From Bacillota bacterium (lineage in GTDB: Bacteria > Bacillota > Clostridia > Peptostreptococcales > Anaerovoracaceae): a stretch of DNA of 33,792 bases. Shown piece after piece: positions 26,625 to 33,792 of this stretch. How positions within the stretch are numbered: the first letter of the stretch is position 1; each line of letters begins with the position of its first letter. Below the pieces are notes generated by a model, which worked only from the letters and a program-made list of their open reading frames with translations, did no database searches and was not told the DNA's origin. The stretch spans positions 1-33,792 of the forward strand of contig JALEJU010000041.1 of the NCBI GenBank assembly GCA_022769485.1. Reading direction: 5' to 3'. The position numbers and the translations under genes were made by a program.

Positions 26625-28403
26625 TTACTCTTCTGCTTTATTAACACTGATATGCAGTTCCTCCAGCGCACCGCTGTCTGCCGGAGTAGGTGCTTCGCAC
26701 ATCATGCACTGCGCGTTTTGATTCTTTGGAAAAGCAATAACCTCCCGAATGCTCTGCCGGCCGCACAGCAGCATAACCATCCGATCCAGTCCGTAAGCCA
26801 GCCCCCCGTGAGGAGGCGCGCCGTAACGGAAGGCTTCCAGAAAATATCCGAACTTTTTCTGCACTTCTTCTTCGGGTAGGCCGAGAATTTCAAATACCTT
26901 AGCCTGTACATTCCGGTCGTGAATACGAATCGAGCCGCCGCCCAACTCAACACCGTTGAGGACGATGTCATAAGCGTCCGCCTTTACCTTCAGGGGATCC
27001 GTGTCCATTAAAGGAATATCTTCCTGCTTGGGTGACGTAAAGGGGTGATGCATGGCCTGCAGCCGCTGTTCTTCCTCGCTCCATTCGTACATGGGGAAAT
27101 CCACTACCCAGAGGAAATTATACTGCCGGGGATCTAAAAGCCCAAGCTTGCCCGCCAGGTCTCTTCTCAGGAATCCCAGGCTGTCAAATACCACGGAATC
27201 CTTCTCCGAAGCTACAATCAGAATCAGGTCATTGGGTTTCCCGTCAAACGCGCTGATGAGCCTCTGCATCTCTTCCGGTGCGAAGAATTTGGCAAAAGAG
27301 GAAGTAAAGCCTTCTTCGCTCACGCGAATCCAAGCCAATCCTTTGGCTCCGAAGGTCTTGACGGAATCCTGCATCTTGTCTACATCTTTTCTGCTGAACT
27401 TATCGGAATATCCGCTGATATTGATACCGCGAACCGAACCGCCCGCAGCTACAGCTCCGGAAAATACGGCAAACTCGCTGTCCTTGACCAGCCCGCTGAT
27501 ATCCTTTAACTCAAACCCGAACCGGGTATCCGGCTTGTCGCTTCCGTAACGGCTCATGGCTTCATCCCAGGTCAAACGAGGGAACGGCGTTTCCACATCC
27601 ACACCAAGAGCTTCTTTCATAATCGTCTTCAGATAACGTTCCTGGATTTCCAAGATGGTATCCTGATCCACAAAAGACATTTCCAGGTCGATCTGCGTGA
27701 ATTCCGGCTGTCTGTCCGCCCGCAAATCCTCGTCCCGGAAACATTTTACGATCTGCATATACCGGTCAGTCCCCGCCAGCATGAGAATCTGTTTAAACAT
27801 CTGCGGAGACTGGGGCAGCGCATAAAACTTTCCCGGATTTACCCGGCTGGGAACCAAATAGTCTCTGGCGCCCTCCGGCGTAGGATTGATCAGCATCGGT
27901 GTCTCTACTTCCGTAAACCCTTCCTGATCAAAGAAATCCCGGGTAATCTTTGTGATCTTATGACGAAAAGCCAAGTTCGCCTGCATCCCCGGCTTTCTCA
28001 AATCCAAATATCTATATTTCAGTCTCAGATCTTCCGAAACATTATCATCATCCTTTACATAGATAGGAGTTGTGTCCGCTTCCGAATAAATAACCAGGTC
28101 TTCGGCCAAAATCTCCACATCTCCCGTTGGAATATCTTTATTTCTGGATTCCCGTTCCCTTACGGTACCTTTAATCCCCACTACATATTCGCCCCGCAGG
28201 GTATCAGCCCGCCGGAACACTTCCTCCGGCACATCCTCGTTGAATACGATCTGGCAGATTCCGGTTTTGTCCCGCAGATCGCAGAAAATCAATCCGCCTA
28301 AATTTCTTCTTTTCTGAATCCATCCGTTCAGAATTACGATGCTGCCTGCATCGGACGCCCGCAGCTCGCCGCACATATGTGTTCTCTTCAAGATATTCGA
28401 CAC
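26625..28403 (-). CDS. aspS: Aspartyl-tRNA synthetase, bacterial type
   Basis: The 592-residue class II synthetase has an N-terminal OB domain (VILNGWIQKRRNLGGLIFCDLRD), motif 2 (KCFRDEDLRADRQPEFTQID), a GAD insertion domain characteristic of bacterial AspRS, and motif 3 (GGLAYGLDRMVMLLCG near residue 530-540). It starts with GTG, preceded by AGGAGG at eight bases, right after hemZ. Whether it also charges tRNA-Asn cannot be told here. hisS, often found just upstream in Firmicutes, is missing at this place. Confidence 0.97.
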   Translation of the reverse strand: MSNILKRTHMCGELRASDAGSIVILNGWIQKRRNLGGLIFCDLRDKTGICQIVFNEDVPEEVFRRADTLRGEYVVGIKGTVRERESRNKDIPTGDVEILAEDLVIYSEADTTPIYVKDDDNVSEDLRLKYRYLDLRKPGMQANLAFRHKITKITRDFFDQEGFTEVETPMLINPTPEGARDYLVPSRVNPGKFYALPQSPQMFKQILMLAGTDRYMQIVKCFRDEDLRADRQPEFTQIDLEMSFVDQDTILEIQERYLKTIMKEALGVDVETPFPRLTWDEAMSRYGSDKPDTRFGFELKDISGLVKDSEFAVFSGAVAAGGSVRGINISGYSDKFSRKDVDKMQDSVKTFGAKGLAWIRVSEEGFTSSFAKFFAPEEMQRLISAFDGKPNDLILIVASEKDSVVFDSLGFLRRDLAGKLGLLDPRQYNFLWVVDFPMYEWSEEEQRLQAMHHPFTSPKQEDIPLMDTDPLKVKADAYDIVLNGVELGGGSIRIHDRNVQAKVFEILGLPEEEVQKKFGYFLEAFRYGAPPHGGLAYGLDRMVMLLCGRQSIREVIAFPKNQNAQCMMCEAPTPADSGALEELHISVNKAEE

Positions 28404-28418
28404 CTTTTCGCCCTCCTG

Positions 28419-29822
28419 TTATTTCTCCATTGCTTCGTAAACGGAAAAAATGCCGTTTTCCTTTCTCTGCAGCATTTCTCCGATGCGTTCGATGTATATT
28501 TCATAATTGGATACATTGGGAACCCGCTCCAGCCGATTTTCAGCGGGGTAATACATCTTGCTGATTCCTCCCGCTCCCAAAGCCACGATAGTCTGATTCT
28601 CTTCCATGATTTTTACATTATACAGGCTCTCGGTTCCGGGTTTCGCATATCCCACATTCTCAAAATTGCCCGTCATCTGCTTCTGACGATACAGATAATA
28701 GGGACGGTATCCGGCACAATCCAGCAGTTCTCTGCCTTCCTCCAGCATGATCCGAACGTTCTGCCCTTGGCAATAGCAATAGGTTTCGTCCATTTCATGC
28801 AGCCGGGAAGCCCGCTTTACTGCCAGCGTATGTACCGTGATGTTCTCCGGCGCAAGCCGAATAATCCTTTCCAGGCTGTTTTTAAAATCCGCAGGTGTTT
28901 CTTCCGGCAGGCCTGCGATCAAATCCATATTGATAATAGGAATTCCTGCTTTTTTCGCCGCAGCAAATGCTTCTTCGATTTGTTCGGGCGTATGCCGTCT
29001 CCCGATCCGTTCTAAAGTTTCCTTTTTCATAGACTGGGGATTTATACTGATGCGTTCCGCACCGTGCCGCAGAATGGCCGAAAGCTTTTCTTCCGTTATA
29101 GTGTCCGGTCGTCCCGCCTCTACCGTATATTCCCGAAGCTTTGACAAATCAAAGGCCTGCCGAATCTGCGTCAAAAGCGTTTCCAGCTGTTCCTCATTCA
29201 ACGCCGTAGGCGTCCCGCCTCCGATATAAATGGATTCCGGATACATGCCGCAATCCGCCATTCTTCGCCCCGCAAAAGAAATTTCTTCCGCCAACGTTTC
29301 CAGATAACGGCATATCTGCTTCTCTTTCGCTTGATTGGAAGGAAAAGAGCAGTATACACAGCGGGTAGGACAAAAGGGAATTCCCACATACAGTCCCACA
29401 GCCGTTCTTTCCGTACGCCGCACAAGCGGTCTCTGCACATTCCGGGTAGCCGAAAGCAAACCCACTTTAGAAGGAGATACCAGATAATCCTTTTCCAGCG
29501 TTTCGGCTGCAGCCTGAGAAGAACCCAGCCGCTCTTCCAATTCTCCGAACAATTTTACCGGTCGGACGCCGGTTAAAATTCCCCAATCGGGATTTTTCCC
29601 GGTGGCCTCGGAAAGAGCCTTATAAAGAAACCGTTTTCCTTCATTTTTTTCCACCGCGGAATCCGGGATACGAATCAAAATTTCTCCCGCTCCATTGTCC
29701 AGACCGCCGCATTCCCAAGGGTCTTCTTCCAAAAGCTCATAAGCATTCTCCGGAAGAAACATCCTGACCATTTCTCTTAATTCATACTGATTTTGCGCTC
29801 GGTTAAAAAAGATTTTATACAA
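28419..29822 (-). CDS. hemZ: HemZ-type radical SAM coproporphyrinogen dehydrogenase-like protein
   Basis: This is a radical SAM enzyme with the CPTRCVYC cluster (C-x3-C-x2-C, near residue 150), GGGTPTALN, SAM-site strands and the HemN-like C-terminus (YYLYRQKQMTGNFENVGYAKPG). The N-terminal extension before the radical SAM core is typical of HemZ. The biochemical activity is uncertain: many HemZ-like proteins do not make haem. I chose the TTG at 29822 (467 residues), which has AAAAGGAG ten bases upstream and gives LYKIFFN. The frame reaches back to 29891, but those 23 residues lie inside the preceding gene and look unrelated. The chosen start overlaps the upstream stop (TTTGTATAA). Confidence 0.9.
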   Translation of the reverse strand: MYKIFFNRAQNQYELREMVRMFLPENAYELLEEDPWECGGLDNGAGEILIRIPDSAVEKNEGKRFLYKALSEATGKNPDWGILTGVRPVKLFGELEERLGSSQAAAETLEKDYLVSPSKVGLLSATRNVQRPLVRRTERTAVGLYVGIPFCPTRCVYCSFPSNQAKEKQICRYLETLAEEISFAGRRMADCGMYPESIYIGGGTPTALNEEQLETLLTQIRQAFDLSKLREYTVEAGRPDTITEEKLSAILRHGAERISINPQSMKKETLERIGRRHTPEQIEEAFAAAKKAGIPIINMDLIAGLPEETPADFKNSLERIIRLAPENITVHTLAVKRASRLHEMDETYCYCQGQNVRIMLEEGRELLDCAGYRPYYLYRQKQMTGNFENVGYAKPGTESLYNVKIMEENQTIVALGAGGISKMYYPAENRLERVPNVSNYEIYIERIGEMLQRKENGIFSVYEAMEK

Positions 29823-30441
29823 ATGGGTTGTACTCCTTTTCGATCTTGATGGCAGTCTTTCCCATGTGCCCCGGATACACTTCCGTGTCATCGGGAAGCG
29901 CGTACAGTTTTTCCTTAATGGATTGGAACAGTTTTGTCTGCGAACCTCCCAGATCCGTTCTTCCTACGGACTGGGCGAACAAAGTATCTCCGCTGAATAC
30001 GCATTTGGCAGCAGGAAGATAAATGGACAATCCGCCCGGAGTATGTCCCGGTGTGCCAAGGAAGAACAATTCCATGTTCCCCACGTTCAGCGTATCGCCG
30101 TCATTCACATAAATATCCGCTTCCAATACTATCTCCTGCCCTGCCGTGGTTTTGGAAAAATTCTTTCCCGGATCTGTCAAAAGCCCCCGTTCCAGTTCGC
30201 AGGCTATAACCTTTGCCTGAGGATACAGGGTTTTATAGTGCTTTACCCCGCCGATGTGATCCCCATGACCATGCGTCAAGAGAATATACTGGATTTCAAG
30301 ATGGTTTTCCTCAATGTACCTCTCCATTCGGCCGTTGGGGCCGCCGGGATCCACCATAAAGGCCTTCCCGTCCGTATCGTCCCCCACAATATAGCAGTTG
30401 GCACCCATAGGGCCGCAGTTAAAGGTTTCTATCGTAATCAT
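29815..30441 (-). CDS. MBL-fold hydrolase, YqgX/glyoxalase II-like
   Basis: The 208-residue metallo-beta-lactamase-fold protein has LLTHGHGDHIGG (56-65), a GTPGHTPGG site, FSGDTLFAQSVGRTDLGG and a final VYPGHMGKTAI. These are the metal ligands of the glyoxalase II-like family. The real substrate is unknown. It stands between dtd and hemZ, its usual place in clostridial genomes. Confidence 0.93.
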   Translation of the reverse strand: MITIETFNCGPMGANCYIVGDDTDGKAFMVDPGGPNGRMERYIEENHLEIQYILLTHGHGDHIGGVKHYKTLYPQAKVIACELERGLLTDPGKNFSKTTAGQEIVLEADIYVNDGDTLNVGNMELFFLGTPGHTPGGLSIYLPAAKCVFSGDTLFAQSVGRTDLGGSQTKLFQSIKEKLYALPDDTEVYPGHMGKTAIKIEKEYNPFV

Positions 30442-30461
30442 TCTGCTCGTTTCCTCTCGAA

Positions 30462-30911
30462 TTAAAACAATTTTCTGCTGTCCAGCAATATGGTCACAGG
30501 GCCGTCGTTTTCAATACGAACCAGCATATCCGCCTGAAAAACCCCCTCTTTTACTTTCGCTCCTTTTTCTTTACAGGCGTCCACAAACGTCCGATACAAT
30601 TCCACCGCAGCTTCCGGCCGTGCCGCCCGAATATAACTGGGCCGTTTCCCTTTTCGACAGTCTCCTAAAAGAGTAAATTGGGAAACCGCCAGAATTTCGC
30701 CGCCCACGTCTAAAACCGACAGATTCATAATACCGTTTTCATCGTCGAATACCCGCAGACCGGTAACTTTATCCGCAATGTATTTTACATCGCTGTCCGT
30801 GTCGCCGTCTTCTACGCCTAAAAGAACCGTAAGTCCCCGATTAATCTCTCCGGTAACCGCACCCTCTACGGTTACACTGGATGTTAAAACTCTCTGCACA
30901 ACTGCCCGCAT
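30462..30911 (-). CDS. dtd: D-aminoacyl-tRNA deacylase
   Basis: The 149-residue product has the two signature motifs of DTD: SQFTL (77-81) and the NDGPVT motif (135-140), which form the cross-subunit catalytic site. It removes D-amino acids from tRNA. AGGAGG lies just before the ATG. It is next to rel, as in most Firmicutes. Confidence 0.97.
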   Translation of the reverse strand: MRAVVQRVLTSSVTVEGAVTGEINRGLTVLLGVEDGDTDSDVKYIADKVTGLRVFDDENGIMNLSVLDVGGEILAVSQFTLLGDCRKGKRPSYIRAARPEAAVELYRTFVDACKEKGAKVKEGVFQADMLVRIENDGPVTILLDSRKLF

Positions 30912-30919
30912 AGCTCCTC

Positions 30920-33127
30920 CTACACGATCGCACGATACACATCCGCTACACCCGGTACATTTTTCAAAATGCGAAGGATCTTATCCAACTGTCCGGTGTT
31001 GGATAAGCACAGCGTCATGGTAATATTCGCAATACTCTCTCTGCTGCTCTTGGCGTTAATTCCCGAAATTCGAACGTCCATATCCTCACAGGCTCTGGAA
31101 ATATCCGAAAATAATCCTTTTCGATCCTCTGCTAAAATCTGAACATCCACATCGTAAGCAAGGTCATCCTTTTCCTGATCCCATTCCACGGATATCAAGC
31201 GATCCTTTTCTAATTCCGGCAGGGAAATCACATTGATGCAGTCCGCCCGGTGTACGGAAATGCCGCGTCCTTTCGTAATAAATCCGACAATTTCATCTCC
31301 CGGAACAGGATTGCAGCACTTGGAAAAACGAACCAGAAGATCATCCATACCTTCCACCGTGACGCCGGTTTGATTCCCGGAAGTGGTCTTCTTTTTATGG
31401 CCTGAACTTACCGCCGCGTCTTCCAGTGTCTGCAGATTTTTCTCCTGCCTCCGCAGTTCTAACTGCTTGTCCTCGTGGTAGAAATTTAAAAGGGTGACCA
31501 CCACTTTTGACAGCATTACGCCCCCATAGCTTAACGCGGTGTACAGATCGTCGGAAGAAGCCAGATTCAGGCTTTTTGCCGTTTTATTGATCCACTGGCT
31601 TCGAATGATCACCTGCGGATCATATCCCTTTCTGCGGACATATTTGTCCAGCATCTCCTTGCCCTTTTCTACGGTTTCACCTTTATTCTCCCGCTTTAAA
31701 AATTGACGAATCTTATTGCGGGCGGTATTTGTCTTTGCGATTTTCAGCCAGTCAATACTGGGACCTTTGCTGTTGGCGGATGTTACAATATCTACAATCT
31801 CACCGTTCCGCAGGCAGTAATCGATGGGGACCATCTTCCCGTTTACCTTTGCGCCGATGCATTTGCAGCCTACCGCAGAATGGATTTTAAATGCAAAATC
31901 CAAAGGGGTGGATCCCGCCGGCAATTCGATTACATCGCCTTTGGGCGTAAATACGAAAACCTGATTGGAAAACAAATCTACCTTCAAGGTTTCCATAAAT
32001 TCCTTAGAGTCTTTTAAATCCTTCTGCCATTCCAAAGTCTGGCGAAGCCAGGCAAGCTTGATTTCCTCCTTGTCCTCTTTTTTTATGCCTTCTTTATATT
32101 TCCAATGAGCGGCGATCCCGTATTCCGCAATCTTATGCATTTCCATGGTCCGAATCTGAATTTCAAAAGGCTCACCGTGGTCGTCCAGAAGAGTGGTATG
32201 CAGCGACTGGTAATGATTGGATTTGGGCATGGCAATATAGTCTTTGAATCTGCCCGGAATCGGCTTCCACATGGTATGCACGATTCCCAAAACCGCATAG
32301 CAATCCCGAACCGTATCCACAATAATTCGAATCGCTGTAAGATCAAAAATTTCGTCCAGCTGCTTGTTCTGCTGCTGCATCTTTTGATAGATGCTGTAGT
32401 AGTGCTTGCTCCTTCCGGTAACCTCATAGCGCAGAGGCAAGTTTTTCAGAGCCTTGTCCAGCTTCTGCCGCACTTCTTTCAGCGTGGCTTCCCGCTCTTC
32501 TTTTTTCAGGCGCACTTCATTGGCCAGCTTATTATAAGCTTCCGGTTCCAGTTCCCGAAACGAAATATCCTCCAGTTCGAACTTAACTGCATACATGCCT
32601 AAGCGGCTGGCCAGCGGCGCGTAGATTTCCAACGTCTCTGCGCATTTATCCCGGATCTTGCTTTCATTCATATAGTTGATCGTACGAAGGTTGTGCAGGC
32701 GATCCGCTAATTTGATGATCAAAACCCGAATATCCTTAGACATGGCGAGGAACATTTTCCGCAAATTTTCCGCCTGGCGTTCTTCTTTATTTTCATATAC
32801 AAGAGCGCCCAGCTTCGTCACGCCGTCTACTAAAAGTGCAATATCTTCTCCGAAATCCGCCCGGAGATTTTCCAGCGTATACGGCGTATCCTCCACAGTA
32901 TCGTGAAGCAGACCTGCCGCAAGGGTATCTTCGTCCATACCCAGATCGGCAAGAATCAAAGCCACAGCCATGGGATGCGTGATGTAATCCTCACCGGATT
33001 TGCGCAGCTGACCCTCATGTACTTCCTCCGCCTTCAGATAAGCTTTCTCCAGCAACTCTATATCATAATTGACATTAATGCTGAGCAGCTGATCTATGAA
33101 ATTCTCCAAGCGTTTTTCGTCATCCAT
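30920..33127 (-). CDS. rel: Bifunctional (p)ppGpp synthetase/hydrolase Rel
   Basis: The 735-residue RSH protein has an HD hydrolase domain (THPMAVALI with His51, LLHDTVEDT with His75-Asp76), a synthetase domain ([23 protein letters not shown] and [26 protein letters not shown]), TGS ([24 protein letters not shown]), a zinc-finger/RIS region ([31 protein letters not shown]) and a C-terminal ACT domain. Both catalytic motif sets look intact. I chose ATG 33127 with AGGA upstream: it gives the usual [15 protein letters not shown] start and leaves 34 bases after secF. The frame to 33214 would overlap secF by 53 bases. Confidence 0.95.
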   Translation of the reverse strand: MDDEKRLENFIDQLLSINVNYDIELLEKAYLKAEEVHEGQLRKSGEDYITHPMAVALILADLGMDEDTLAAGLLHDTVEDTPYTLENLRADFGEDIALLVDGVTKLGALVYENKEERQAENLRKMFLAMSKDIRVLIIKLADRLHNLRTINYMNESKIRDKCAETLEIYAPLASRLGMYAVKFELEDISFRELEPEAYNKLANEVRLKKEEREATLKEVRQKLDKALKNLPLRYEVTGRSKHYYSIYQKMQQQNKQLDEIFDLTAIRIIVDTVRDCYAVLGIVHTMWKPIPGRFKDYIAMPKSNHYQSLHTTLLDDHGEPFEIQIRTMEMHKIAEYGIAAHWKYKEGIKKEDKEEIKLAWLRQTLEWQKDLKDSKEFMETLKVDLFSNQVFVFTPKGDVIELPAGSTPLDFAFKIHSAVGCKCIGAKVNGKMVPIDYCLRNGEIVDIVTSANSKGPSIDWLKIAKTNTARNKIRQFLKRENKGETVEKGKEMLDKYVRRKGYDPQVIIRSQWINKTAKSLNLASSDDLYTALSYGGVMLSKVVVTLLNFYHEDKQLELRRQEKNLQTLEDAAVSSGHKKKTTSGNQTGVTVEGMDDLLVRFSKCCNPVPGDEIVGFITKGRGISVHRADCINVISLPELEKDRLISVEWDQEKDDLAYDVDVQILAEDRKGLFSDISRACEDMDVRISGINAKSSRESIANITMTLCLSNTGQLDKILRILKNVPGVADVYRAIV

Positions 33128-33161
33128 AGCAGTTATCCTATTCCAAATCCGACCGATATCT

Positions 33162-33792
33162 TTAGTTTCCGCTGTTTGTGCCCTTGTATCTCGGCTTGCC
33201 GCTGGCACGATCAATCAGATAGTAAGTCTGGCTCGCGATGGTGATGGAAGAAATTGTACCGCCCAAAACACCTACAACCAGGGGCAGAATAAATTCCTGA
33301 ATCGTAGAGCCGCCCAGAATATAAAGCGGAATGATACAGATGATCGTTGTAAAAGAAGTCGTACAGGAACGAACCAATGTCTGGTTGATGCTCTTGTCGA
33401 TCAATTCTTCCATTCTGCTCCGCTTCATAACGGACAGATTTTCTCTGATCCGGTCAAAGACTACGATCGTATCGTTGATGGAATATCCGACTACGATCAG
33501 GATGCCCGCAATGAACGGGTTGTTGATAGGAATATGGAATAATCCATAAAAAGCCACTACGATCAGCACATCGTGAATCAAGTCTACGATAGCGGCCAGA
33601 CCGAACTTCCATTCAAAGCGGATAATAATGTAAACCAACATACACAAAGCTGCGATGATTACAGCCTTAATTGCGTTTCCTTTCAGCATATCGCCTACAG
33701 AAGCGCTGAACTGCTCTATTGACAGGACATTTTCTTCCGTAATATCAAAAGCAGTATAGAAGTCCTTGAGAAGTTCCTGACGGGCAACATTA
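33162..33792 (-). CDS. secF: Protein translocase subunit SecF, 5' end missing
   Basis: The gene runs off the right edge; 209 codons are visible, including about 34 beyond the first internal Met (33689). The C-terminal membrane half of SecF/SecDF is clear: several hydrophobic helices, DLIHDVLIVVAFYGLF, NPFIAGILIVVGYSINDTIVVFDRIREN and SINQTLVRSCTTSFTTI. SecF assists late protein export with SecD and the proton motive force. Whether it is separate or fused to SecD cannot be decided here. rel follows directly. Confidence 0.93.
   Translation of the reverse strand, partial: NVARQELLKDFYTAFDITEENVLSIEQFSASVGDMLKGNAIKAVIIAALCMLVYIIIRFEWKFGLAAIVDLIHDVLIVVAFYGLFHIPINNPFIAGILIVVGYSINDTIVVFDRIRENLSVMKRSRMEELIDKSINQTLVRSCTTSFTTIICIIPLYILGGSTIQEFILPLVVGVLGGTISSITIASQTYYLIDRASGKPRYKGTNSGN

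Noticed and set aside
1-33792. CRISPR arrays, tRNA or rRNA genes, T-box leaders, riboswitches, transposases
   Set aside because: I looked for regular direct repeats with spacers, cloverleaf patterns, T-box motifs before leuS and aspS, and transposase motifs, and saw none.

Overview
This window most likely comes from a chromosome of a low-to-medium GC anaerobic Firmicute (class Clostridia). The evidence is the gene content: RNase J, YlbF, RsfS, YqeK, a bifunctional Rel, HemZ, MltG-TrmR-TrhP in Bacillus-like order, TepA and a YlmC/YmxH sporulation-type protein. AGGAGG ribosome binding sites and many TTG/GTG starts fit this. I cannot name a genus.

Layout. (1) Positions 1-4044, plus strand: the 3' part of a large surface-protein gene made of MBG/Ig-like repeats and ending in three SLH domains, closed by a strong terminator. 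Its GC content (60-62% in hand-counted 60-base samples) is far above that of the next region (42-45%). (2) 4045-4459: non-coding. (3) 4460-12469, minus strand: a tightly packed, translationally coupled nine-gene Tad/Flp-type pilus or secretion locus. In transcription order it encodes a CpaE/TadZ-like ATPase, TadA ATPase, TadB, TadC (with an inserted Ig-like ectodomain), a 47-residue Flp-like pilin, a small TadE-like protein, a DUF5702-like protein, a TadE-like pseudopilin with two tandem zinc-binding-type motifs, and a DUF6382-like protein. A clear sigma-A-type promoter drives it. No prepilin peptidase is present. (4) 12622-14039: tepA (minus) with its terminator, and ylmC/ymxH (plus). ylmC overlaps the next minus-strand gene tail to tail inside one hairpin. 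(5) 14033-18561, minus: mltG, trmR, trhP and a CBS-domain membrane protein. (6) 18596-33792, minus: a long housekeeping operon, secF-rel-dtd-MBL hydrolase-hemZ-aspS-nadD-yqeK-rsfS-leuS-rnj-ylbF-pepP-efp, ending in a textbook terminator after efp.

How the genes work together. The housekeeping operon joins translation (AspRS, LeuRS, EF-P, RsfS, D-Tyr-tRNA deacylase), the stringent response (Rel), nucleotide and NAD metabolism (NadD, YqeK) and RNA turnover (RNase J, YlbF). TrhP and TrmR perform consecutive steps of wobble-uridine modification. The tad-type locus is the least ordinary region. Its outer subunits carry additions (Ig-like insert in TadC, duplicated His-Cys-Cys-Cys motif in a pseudopilin, a DUF6382-like protein without an FHA domain) that make it the best candidate for under-described biology here.
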